Part shown: piece by piece, positions 1-6,341 of the stretch
Numbering within the stretch: position 1 is the first letter of the stretch
How the letters are laid out: the number at the start of each line of letters is the position of its first letter
DNA from: Verrucomicrobiales bacterium
Lineage (GTDB): Bacteria > Verrucomicrobiota > Verrucomicrobiia > Verrucomicrobiales > Verrucomicrobiaceae
DNA: 7,440 nt
Direction: 5' to 3'
Assembly (NCBI GenBank): GCA_003453085.1
Contig: DMMK01000428.1
Coordinates: 1 to 7,440 of the forward strand
Made by a program: the position numbers and the translations under genes
Notes under the pieces: model-generated
Told to the model about the DNA's origin: nothing
What the model saw: only the letters and a program-made list of their open reading frames with translations
Database searches by the model: none

Positions 1-47
1 ATTCGCATCTGCCAAATAGTGTCCCTGTTGTTGCCCGTCGCCTGCCT
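1..47 (+). other. Left edge: possible 3' end of an upstream gene, frame undecided
   Basis: These bases probably contain the tail of a preceding gene on the same strand, but the fragment is too short to tell which frame is used. Frame 1 stays open from the edge and stops with TGA at 49-51, which would give an ATGA overlap with the methyltransferase start at 48, as seen at two later junctions. Frame 2 instead stops with TAG at 17-19, leaving a 28-base gap. Frame 3, the frame of the methyltransferase, has no stop back to the edge, so an earlier start for that protein outside the window is not excluded. No Shine-Dalgarno sequence is visible. Confidence 0.3.
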
Positions 48-737
48 ATGACCCCTGTTGATCCCTTTTCTTACAAGCAGTATTCCAAGCTGAATCCTGT
101 TCGTCTCTGGTTTACGGCCAAAGCCCGAATCGCTGAGAAATCGGCATTCCGGAACTTTGATCAGTTCCCGATTCCTCGGCTGCTTCCGGCTTTGGAAATT
201 CCGAATCTTCAGCCCTATGAAACGGCTGACACGGCGGTGACCCCTGAGCAGATGCGGGTGCTGATCCAGGCTGTGTTGGAGACGGAAGACCTTGAGGCAT
301 CCCGTGTGGAGATTGGCGTTTACCGAGGGGTGACGACTTCCATTCTGGTTGCACACACAACGCGGGACTATGTGGCGGTGGATCCTTACATCGGCTACGG
401 AGGTGCCCAGTCAGACTTTGAGAAGATGCAGCAGAGAGTGGGATGCTTGCCTCACGTGAGGCACCTTCGGATGACCTCGGGTGAGGCCGCTGCATCCAGT
501 GAGGTCAAACAGGTTTCCATGGTTTTCATCGATGCCGTGCATGACTATGTGAATGCCTCCTTTGATGGCTTTGCCTGGGGCCGGAAGCTTGTGAGGGGAG
601 GTCTGCTGGCCTTCCACGATACGGACAACATCGGCTTTGCGGGCGTGCAGCGGGCCGTCTGGGAACTGCTGCATCAATCCGGCGAGTACACCTTGTTCGC
701 TCATGTGGATGGACTGGTCGTGTTGCAACGAATCTGA
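48..737 (+). CDS. Class I SAM-dependent methyltransferase (Methyltransf_24-like)
   Basis: This 229-residue soluble protein looks like a class I (Rossmann-fold) methyltransferase of the Methyltransf_24 type, which are common in glycan and natural-product clusters. The SAM-binding motif I is VEIGVYRG at residues 87-94. The acidic residue after the second strand is D112 in VDPY. A later strand carries IDAVHDY at 161-167, followed by a GGLLAFHDTD segment at 184-193; this D/HD pattern is typical of members that use a metal ion or bind sugar hydroxyls. There is no signal peptide or membrane segment, so it should act in the cytoplasm. The likely role, inferred from context, is O-methylation of a sugar or of a nucleotide-sugar or lipid-linked glycan intermediate; the substrate is unknown. 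ATG at 48 is chosen because it may overlap the stop of an upstream gene (ATGA) and gives a normal family length, but the frame is open to the window edge. The next gene starts 12 bases after the stop, in the same frame. Confidence 0.88.
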   Translation: MTPVDPFSYKQYSKLNPVRLWFTAKARIAEKSAFRNFDQFPIPRLLPALEIPNLQPYETADTAVTPEQMRVLIQAVLETEDLEASRVEIGVYRGVTTSILVAHTTRDYVAVDPYIGYGGAQSDFEKMQQRVGCLPHVRHLRMTSGEAAASSEVKQVSMVFIDAVHDYVNASFDGFAWGRKLVRGGLLAFHDTDNIGFAGVQRAVWELLHQSGEYTLFAHVDGLVVLQRI

Positions 738-749
738 ACGGATGGCTCA

Positions 750-1877
750 TTGATCGCCGTTGCCGACATCAACACTCTTTGGCGGAGAAAGCCTTTCGAG
801 GCGCTCTCTTTGCAAACCCCGGTCCTCGGCCTCATGCCGCAGGATGTGGTGGCTGCGTGGCGAAATAAAGATGCGAAGCCTGCCCCTGAAACGGCTAGGA
901 AACTGACAATCCTGCCTCTGACGCTTCCGCCTGGCTGGGCCTCCCGGCTGGCCGGCATCGTCGCACCCTACCTAGGGTGGAAGATCCGGCAGCAGGCCCG
1001 CAGCTCGGGAGAGAAAATTCAGGGGCTGGTCGTCACTTCACCTCACTATTTGGAATTGGTCAAAAGGACAGCGCCGCACATGCGGACCTTCTATTATTGC
1101 TCGGACGACTACGCCCAGTATGCGAACTGGGGAGGGACGGCCATTTTGCAAAAAGAGGCTGAACTGGCCCGACGGGTGGATCATTGTTTTTTTGTTTCAC
1201 GCCCGCTCGCAGATCGGGCCGTTTCTGAGTACGGTCTGGAAGAAGGCCGTGTCAGCGTGTCTCCAAATGCGACGGATGCTGCCTTTTTGCAGCGCAGCAC
1301 GGACGAGCAGCGGGCTGCCTTGCACCGTGCTTTCCCAGCACTCCGGCACCCTTGGGTGGGCGTGGTGGGGGCGATCAATTCTCGGCTGGATTTTGATTTG
1401 ATCGAGGCCTGCTGCAGTCTGCCTTCCGTCGGCAGTGTGGTGATGGTGGGCCCGGTGGACCCAACCTGCCAAGACGAAGGGCTCCGAAGGCTGCGGCAAA
1501 ATCCGAAATGTGTCTTTGTCGGTCCACGGCCACATGGGGAGCTGCCTGCATGGATGCAGGCCCTCGATGTGGCGTTGATTCCCTATCGGGATACGCCTCT
1601 GAACCGTGCCTGTTCTCCTATGCGCCTGTTTGATCATCTCGCCGCCGGCAAGCCTGTCGTGGGCACTGCGGTCAATGCGCAGGTGGCGAGCTTTGAGCCT
1701 TTGATCAGCATAGGGCACACCACCCGCGAAGTCTGTGAACGGGTGGAATCGGTGTTGAACGGTCCTTCCGAGGATTTCTCTCCAGCGCAGATTGCGGCGG
1801 CCAAGTTAGAAACCTGGGATCACCGTGCAGCGCGGATACTTCAGACAATGGGGGCGTCCCTTTCAAACTCTCTATGA
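750..1877 (+). CDS. GT-B glycosyltransferase, TuaH/GT4-like
   Basis: The 375-residue product resembles the TuaH-like group of GT-B glycosyltransferases, which transfer sugars from nucleotide donors to lipid-linked glycans at the cytoplasmic membrane face. The amino-terminal domain has an NTLWRRKPFEAL segment at 8-19 and the family-typical YYCSDDY at 115-121. The domain linker region has FFVSRPLAD at 147-155 and SPNATD at 171-176. The carboxy-terminal donor-binding domain begins near VGVVGAIN (203-210) and contains SPMRLFDHLAAGKPVV at 289-304. In this motif many relatives have FEYLA, so D295 stands where a donor-ribose-binding glutamate is common. The start is TTG at 750, the only reasonable start after the in-frame stop at 735-737, preceded by a weak GGATGG at 740-745. 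The stop overlaps the next ATG by four bases (ATGA, 1874-1877), implying coupled translation. Donor and acceptor sugars cannot be predicted. A T7 run inside the gene (near 1188) does not disturb the frame. Confidence 0.92.
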   Translation: MIAVADINTLWRRKPFEALSLQTPVLGLMPQDVVAAWRNKDAKPAPETARKLTILPLTLPPGWASRLAGIVAPYLGWKIRQQARSSGEKIQGLVVTSPHYLELVKRTAPHMRTFYYCSDDYAQYANWGGTAILQKEAELARRVDHCFFVSRPLADRAVSEYGLEEGRVSVSPNATDAAFLQRSTDEQRAALHRAFPALRHPWVGVVGAINSRLDFDLIEACCSLPSVGSVVMVGPVDPTCQDEGLRRLRQNPKCVFVGPRPHGELPAWMQALDVALIPYRDTPLNRACSPMRLFDHLAAGKPVVGTAVNAQVASFEPLISIGHTTREVCERVESVLNGPSEDFSPAQIAAAKLETWDHRAARILQTMGASLSNSL

Positions 1878-2629
1878 AATTATCACCATTGGAATCTCAA
1901 AAAATGCCTCGATGGAGCACTCTTTCGGATGACCCCAATTCATCGGTTGTCAGCCGTGCTCGGTTTGATGCAATTCAGAATCGGAGATCCGGAAGTTTGA
2001 TTGAAGACCGGGTCGCCTACCTTTCTGGCGCAGTCGCAGGATTGAGCGTGTTAGACATTGGTGTCGTCGCCCATACCAAAGAGGCAGTGTCTCATCCCCA
2101 ATGGCTGCACGGCCACTTGAGCAGAAGTGCGAGCAAATGTCTTGGTGTGGATATTTTGCCGGAGTCCGTGGAATTTTTGAAGTCGCAGGGATTTAATGTC
2201 CAATTGGCGGACCTTATTGAGGGGCCTCTTCCAGAAATTTTTGATCTCATTGTGGCAGGGGAGGTCCTTGAGCATCTGTCTTCTCCCGGACGTCTGATAG
2301 ATAGTTGCGCAGGCATGCTCGCCAAAGGCGGTCGCCTATATGTCACGGTACCCAATCCCTGGTACATCAATGTGATTTCGAAGAACTTGAGAGGCCGCTC
2401 CGTCTTCATCGACAGCGCTGATCATGTGGTTTGGTATGATGCGAACTCGATCTACGAACTCGGGCAGCGAAGCGGGTTGGAACTTGTCAAGTGGTCCGGC
2501 ATCGCTGTTGGGCCTCAGACGGGCCTAGTCAGTCGCCTTGTGTTTGGTGCGGCCCCCTTCCTGATCGCGGCAGGGTTGGCCCCGGAACTTTTTGCGAAAT
2601 CTATTCTTTATGAGTTCGTCAAAGACTGA
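1874..2629 (+). CDS. Class I SAM-dependent methyltransferase with altered motif I
   Basis: This 251-residue protein is a second Rossmann-fold methyltransferase, unrelated in motifs to the one at 48-737. Motif I is VLDIGVVAHT at 59-68: the LDIG core is present but the usual following GxG loop is replaced by VVAHT. The second-strand acidic residue is D93 in GVDILPESVE, then a D/A step at LADL (111-114). Motif IV-like FDLIVAGEVLEHL lies at 123-135, and LAKGGRLYVTVPNP at 149-162 is the usual post-motif turn and strand. DHVVWYDANSIYEL at 183-196 matches the H-x-W-aromatic segment common in methyltransferases from polysaccharide loci. I recall related proteins with a similarly altered motif I and a conserved WLHG (residues 77-80), so the change may be family-typical rather than inactivating. 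The last 35 or so residues include a hydrophobic stretch (222-235) that might touch the membrane. The substrate is probably a sugar of the glycan. ATG at 1874 is supported by the four-base overlap; M11 is an alternative. Base composition is somewhat more A/T-rich than in the preceding gene. Confidence 0.9.
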   Translation: MKLSPLESQKMPRWSTLSDDPNSSVVSRARFDAIQNRRSGSLIEDRVAYLSGAVAGLSVLDIGVVAHTKEAVSHPQWLHGHLSRSASKCLGVDILPESVEFLKSQGFNVQLADLIEGPLPEIFDLIVAGEVLEHLSSPGRLIDSCAGMLAKGGRLYVTVPNPWYINVISKNLRGRSVFIDSADHVVWYDANSIYELGQRSGLELVKWSGIAVGPQTGLVSRLVFGAAPFLIAAGLAPELFAKSILYEFVKD

Positions 2630-2634
2630 AGAGG
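2628..2634 (+). promoter_or_regulatory. Ribosome binding site favouring the ATG at 2646
   Basis: GAAGAGG at 2628-2634 is the clearest Shine-Dalgarno-like sequence in the window. It overlaps the stop codon of the methyltransferase (TGA, 2627-2629) and lies 11 bases before ATG 2646, or 8 bases before TTG 2643. It argues for these starts over the earlier in-frame TTG at 2592 and ATG at 2610, neither of which has a purine-rich leader. Confidence 0.5.
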
Positions 2635-2645
2635 TATTGCCTTTG

Positions 2646-3890
2646 ATGTCATTTACTCACGGGGATCGACCCTTGCGAGTGTTATTGATTGCAGGCTGTT
2701 TCCCCCACCCGGACAATGAGCGTTTGGGGGTGTGGGCTCTGTCTCAGGCTGAGGCCGTGGCTGAACAGGGGATCGAGATGGAAGTGATCTCCCCGACCAG
2801 CTATATCCCGCGCATACTGGGCAAACTAGGCATGGCTCCCTGGGCTGCGCTTTGTCCACCTAAAGCAAAAATGGGATCCTTGTGGGTATTGTTTCCTCGA
2901 TGGCCAGTTTATCACGCGATGTTCGGTCGCAGTTTAAACAAACGATGGCCAGGATTTGCCCTGGCCCTGGGCTGGCGTTTTGTGCGCCGTGCCTTGCGGG
3001 ATGCCATCGCGCGCAGACGCCCGGACGTCATCTTTGCTCATCATTCCTTTGAGGGAGGGGAACTGGCCCGGCGTCTCAAGCAAGAAACGGGTATTAATTA
3101 TGTGATTTCGGATTGGGATTTCGACGAAATCACGGATTGCGAGAGGTTTGCTTTTCGGCGGCAGCATTACGAACGCGTTTTGCGCTCTGCCAGTGCGGTG
3201 GTGGCCACTTCGGGTCGGATGAAGAGGGATCTGGACCGTCTTTTCCCAGGCACACGCGTGGTCGTGGCCCATTATGGTCGTGATCCTATTCCCGCAGGGA
3301 ATTTTGAAAGTCCGCGTCCCGCAGATAGGCAGGGCAAGATTATTATTTTTTGCGCCTGTGGCTTCTATCGCCGCAAAGGTCTGGTTGTTCTTTTGGAAGC
3401 CTTTTCGCGGGTCCAGAAGAAGTATCCAGGCTGTGAATTATGGATAGCCGGAGACGGACCCGACCGCGCCGAGGTGGAAGCTGGTGTGAGGGATTTTGGT
3501 GGCGGGCATGTGCGGCTACTTGGTGGCCTGTCTCATGAGCAGGTTTTGCAGGAAATGGTGTGGGCGGACATCTTTGCGCTCACGGGATGGGACGAGCCTT
3601 TTGCCACCGTCTATGTTGAGGCCCTGGCAGCAGGGAAGCCGATCGTGTGCTGCGATGATGGTGGGATCTGTGATGTGGTAACTCATGGAAAAGAGGCCTT
3701 GCTTGTGCCTCCCCGCGACGTGGCTGCCACGGCTCAGGCTCTGGATTCACTGGTGGGGGATCCTGCAATGCGGGGGCGAATGTCGCAGGCTTCTAGTGAG
3801 CTTTTTTATGCGAAACTTTCGAGAAGCGTTTACGGACAAACGGTGGCGCATGAACTTGCCGCTGCAGCGAGGCCCTCTGTGACATTATGA
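2646..3890 (+). CDS. GT4-family glycosyltransferase
   Basis: With the start used here the product is 414 residues, a normal length for a GT4 (GT-B, retaining) enzyme acting at the cytoplasmic face of the inner membrane. The amino-terminal Rossmann domain starts with RVLLIAGCFPHPDNERLGVW (11-30), whose GVW/Q region corresponds to the acceptor-side loop. The RPDVIFAHH strand is at 125-133. The carboxy-terminal donor domain begins near residue 231, with GFYRRKG (239-245) carrying the phosphate-binding R/K residues, and IAGDGPD at 267-273. The hallmark E-x7-E motif is E317 to E325 (EPFATVYVE), followed by ALAAGKPIV. Catalytic and donor features are therefore complete. An 18-residue longer form could begin at TTG 2592 and a 12-residue longer one at ATG 2610, overlapping the previous gene, but residues before RVLLIAG are not family-conserved and the best ribosome site favours 2646. 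The stop overlaps the next ATG (ATGA, 3887-3890). Specificity is unknown. Confidence 0.94.
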   Translation: MSFTHGDRPLRVLLIAGCFPHPDNERLGVWALSQAEAVAEQGIEMEVISPTSYIPRILGKLGMAPWAALCPPKAKMGSLWVLFPRWPVYHAMFGRSLNKRWPGFALALGWRFVRRALRDAIARRRPDVIFAHHSFEGGELARRLKQETGINYVISDWDFDEITDCERFAFRRQHYERVLRSASAVVATSGRMKRDLDRLFPGTRVVVAHYGRDPIPAGNFESPRPADRQGKIIIFCACGFYRRKGLVVLLEAFSRVQKKYPGCELWIAGDGPDRAEVEAGVRDFGGGHVRLLGGLSHEQVLQEMVWADIFALTGWDEPFATVYVEALAAGKPIVCCDDGGICDVVTHGKEALLVPPRDVAATAQALDSLVGDPAMRGRMSQASSELFYAKLSRSVYGQTVAHELAAAARPSVTL

Positions 3891-4993
3891 AGGTCCTGCA
3901 TGTTTGCCAACAGGACGACGCGGCTGGGGGAGGCGCTGTGCGTGTGGCTGTGGAACTGGCCAAGCGACAAACTGCCCATCAGGTGACTGCCAAATGTGTT
4001 TTTGTTTACGGTGGTCCGGGTGCTTTGGGAAAGGAGCTGTCTGGCAATGCGCTCTATCTCCAGAACGGGAATCGTCATGAACGAATGCTAGCGGCATGGA
4101 GATTTTACCGTCTTTTAAAAGCGGAAAAGCCAGACATCATTCATCACCACGATGGAGTGACGTGGACCCACTTGGTCAGCAGGGCCGCTTTGGTGGGAAA
4201 GTGTGTTGGACATGGTCATTTGACAGCACCAGCTCCCCATGCCCGTTGGCGTCATCGGTTGGCAGGCTTTGTCCATGCCAATACTTATCACCACCTCTTT
4301 TGTGTCTCCGAGAGTGTTGCGCAATCTTGGATCCACAGAGGTTACCCGAAGAATAAAATCGACGTGATACCCAATGGGGTAGATACGCAGCGATTCACTC
4401 CGGCGAGCATGGGACAAAAACGAGATGCTCGGCACCGGTTTGAAATTCCTGAAGATGCCACCGTCTTCGCGTTTGTTGGTCGTTTGCACAATGAGGTGAA
4501 ACGGGTGGATGACTTCGTGCGCACCGTGGCTGCCATGTCCGAAAATGTCTGGGGACTGGTGGCAGGCACAGGAACTGATGAATTGAGCTTACGTCAGCTT
4601 GCAACGGAGCTGCATGCATCTCATCGCATTCGGTTCGTGGGTCTGCAGGATCCTCCCACTCCGTGTTATCATGCCAGTGATGTTTTTTTGATGACCTCCT
4701 GCTATGAGCCTTTTGGCCTCGTGGTATTGGAGGCCGCAGCCTGCGGTCTTCCTGTGGCAGGTTTCGCGTCAGATGGCGGCGTCAATGGGCTCATGGAATT
4801 CATTCAGGCTCCCATTCTGATGAAGCGGGAACCTGCCAAACTGGGGGAGCTGGCTTTGTCATTGTTAGATAAACCCGCCTCAAAGTTCGCGGAGGTCAGG
4901 GAATCTGTTTGCGATCATTTTTCCTGGGATCGTGTTGTTGGTAAGCTTGTTCACAAATATTCGGAAATCTTAACCGGCCATCCATCATGCTAG
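3887..4993 (+). CDS. GT4-family glycosyltransferase
   Basis: This 368-residue GT-B enzyme has the full set of GT4 features. MKVLHVCQQDDAAGGGAVRV at 1-20 is the first strand and glycine-rich acceptor-side loop. KPDIIHHHDG (81-90) is a further amino-domain strand with histidines often seen near the active-site cleft. IPNGVD at 161-166 marks the domain junction. In the donor domain, FVGRLHNEVKR (196-206) provides the phosphate-binding R199/K205 pair, AGTGTD is at 226-231, and the E-x7-E pair is E274 and E282 (EPFGLVVLE). It should add one sugar to the growing lipid-linked unit. It starts in a four-base overlap with the previous stop. A GAGG at 3869-3872 is 14 bases upstream, too far to be a strong ribosome site, so coupling is likely. 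Its own stop (TAG 4991-4993) lies inside the start region of the polymerase gene, a seven-base overlap. The E-x7-E core differs from those of the neighbouring enzymes, so this is not a recent duplicate. Confidence 0.94.
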   Translation: MKVLHVCQQDDAAGGGAVRVAVELAKRQTAHQVTAKCVFVYGGPGALGKELSGNALYLQNGNRHERMLAAWRFYRLLKAEKPDIIHHHDGVTWTHLVSRAALVGKCVGHGHLTAPAPHARWRHRLAGFVHANTYHHLFCVSESVAQSWIHRGYPKNKIDVIPNGVDTQRFTPASMGQKRDARHRFEIPEDATVFAFVGRLHNEVKRVDDFVRTVAAMSENVWGLVAGTGTDELSLRQLATELHASHRIRFVGLQDPPTPCYHASDVFLMTSCYEPFGLVVLEAAACGLPVAGFASDGGVNGLMEFIQAPILMKREPAKLGELALSLLDKPASKFAEVRESVCDHFSWDRVVGKLVHKYSEILTGHPSC

Positions 4994-6300
4994 ATTTGTT
5001 GTTTTATCTGTTAATCATTGCGGTGGTCATTCCTTTGGTCCTGGTGGCCAATAAACCAGCGAGGATTTTTGAGTATCCCTATTTCATGGCGGCGGTATTT
5101 GCCGTCTTCATCCTTCCTCAGGCCTACTCGCTCATGCAGTTTCCCGGAGGAGTCAAAATTGGCGCAATCGGTGATGTTCTGCTGATCTGCACTCTATGCA
5201 TCACCTGCTGCTTTTTGGGTTACAAGCTCACTCCCTCTTTTACGATAGTACGGTTCATTTCCAAACCAGCGAACCCGACGAGAATGTTCCATGTGGGACT
5301 GGCCCTCACCCTTGTTGGCATTGCTGCCATTGTTTTCATCCCGTTGCAGCAGATCCAGTTCGGAAGCCGAGGAGGCATGACAGGCATTGGAACTATTTAT
5401 TTGTTCTTTTCGGGCCTGTCGTTTCCTGGGTTTGCAGTGTTCCTGCAATTGATACGTGAGCGGTTTACGAAACTGCGCTTTGCGGCACTGCTGCTGAGCT
5501 CTCTTTCTCCGGCACTCTCTGTCTATACCGGACGTCGAGAGTCTGCGGTGATCTTCTTTCTTTCGATTGCGATGACGGCTTACTTTAGCAAACGAAAGGC
5601 CCCTAGCCGCATCCTCATTTTCAGTTCCCTGCTATTTGCCACACTCGCGATTCCGGCCACCGGGGCCTACAGAAGTCTTGTTCAGACAGGAGAGGTTCGG
5701 CGGATCAACAAACTCGACATAGTCCAGAACTTCAAAAACTTCATCAATCAGGAGTCCATTCTTGAACTGAGAAACGCCGCAGCCATTCTCGAGTCAACGC
5801 GCATGGAAGGAAGGTATGGCTTGGGGGCGGGCTACTGGAATCAGATCGTGTATCGGTTCATTCCTGCACAGATCATTGGGAAGGAGGCGAAGGATGCCTT
5901 GTTGATCGGTGCGACGGTGGACAGGATGTATGTGGGAAAGCTGGTGGGGCGTTATGAAATCCCGGCAGGTTCGACCCGAACGGGCATGGCCGATTCCTAT
6001 GAACAGTTTGGCTGGCTGGGCTGCCTGTTCTTTGCCGGGGTGGGGATGCTGTTTCGTTCCATCTGGACGGCGGCATTGTATCCTCACGCCTTGTTTGCGC
6101 AGTTGTTTTACATCATGATTTGTACCTCGGCGATGCGGTCGGTCACCCATCAAACGGTGGACTTTCTGCCGGGTGTCTTTTATCAGCTTATCTTCCTGGG
6201 CGCGGCCTATCTGTATGCGAGGGCACCTGAACAAAGGGCTCAGCCCCCAAGAGGCAGCCGATACATGCAAAGGCCGGTGCGTGGAAGCCAGGGCGTGTGA
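4987..6300 (+). CDS. Polytopic Wzy-like O-antigen/oligosaccharide repeat-unit polymerase
   Basis: The 437-residue product is an inner-membrane protein with about 11 hydrophobic segments, roughly at 3-21, 31-49, 62-79, 102-120, 133-155, 164-180, 185-200, 207-225, 342-360, 366-383 and 395-411. The largest soluble loop, about 226-341, lies before the last three segments, the layout typical of Wzy-type polymerases, where a large periplasmic loop helps bind the lipid-linked repeat. In that loop RYGLGAGYWNQIVYRFIPAQ (276-295) and STRTGMADSYEQFGWLG (329-345) resemble the conserved G-x-G and Y-x-x-FG-x-x-G segments of oligosaccharide repeat-unit polymerases. TGRRES at 181-186 gives a conserved-type arginine pair. 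By inference it joins undecaprenyl-linked repeats made by the flanking glycosyltransferases. A ligase (WaaL-like) is a less likely alternative, since these share topology. A cysteine cluster lies in the third segment (C68, C71, C74, C75), and the carboxy tail from 412 is basic and probably disordered. ATG 4987 overlaps the previous gene by seven bases with no strong ribosome site. Confidence 0.87.
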   Translation: MLDLLFYLLIIAVVIPLVLVANKPARIFEYPYFMAAVFAVFILPQAYSLMQFPGGVKIGAIGDVLLICTLCITCCFLGYKLTPSFTIVRFISKPANPTRMFHVGLALTLVGIAAIVFIPLQQIQFGSRGGMTGIGTIYLFFSGLSFPGFAVFLQLIRERFTKLRFAALLLSSLSPALSVYTGRRESAVIFFLSIAMTAYFSKRKAPSRILIFSSLLFATLAIPATGAYRSLVQTGEVRRINKLDIVQNFKNFINQESILELRNAAAILESTRMEGRYGLGAGYWNQIVYRFIPAQIIGKEAKDALLIGATVDRMYVGKLVGRYEIPAGSTRTGMADSYEQFGWLGCLFFAGVGMLFRSIWTAALYPHALFAQLFYIMICTSAMRSVTHQTVDFLPGVFYQLIFLGAAYLYARAPEQRAQPPRGSRYMQRPVRGSQGV

Positions 6301-6341
6301 GTCCCCGTCTGATTTTTGAGGGGAATCCTCCGTTTTTTGCC

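Noticed and set aside
742..753. Tiny ATG-GCT-CAT-TGA frame overlapping the TTG start at 750
   Set aside because: Three codons only; it could be a chance leader and nothing else supports regulation.
1197..1718. Minus-strand open frame of 173 codons inside the TuaH-like gene
   Set aside because: It is antisense to the conserved core of a well-supported glycosyltransferase and shows no domain-like pattern.
4684..4690. T7 run (and a similar run near 1188) as possible programmed frameshift sites
   Set aside because: The correct frame continues with conserved motifs on both sides and no alternative frame extends usefully.
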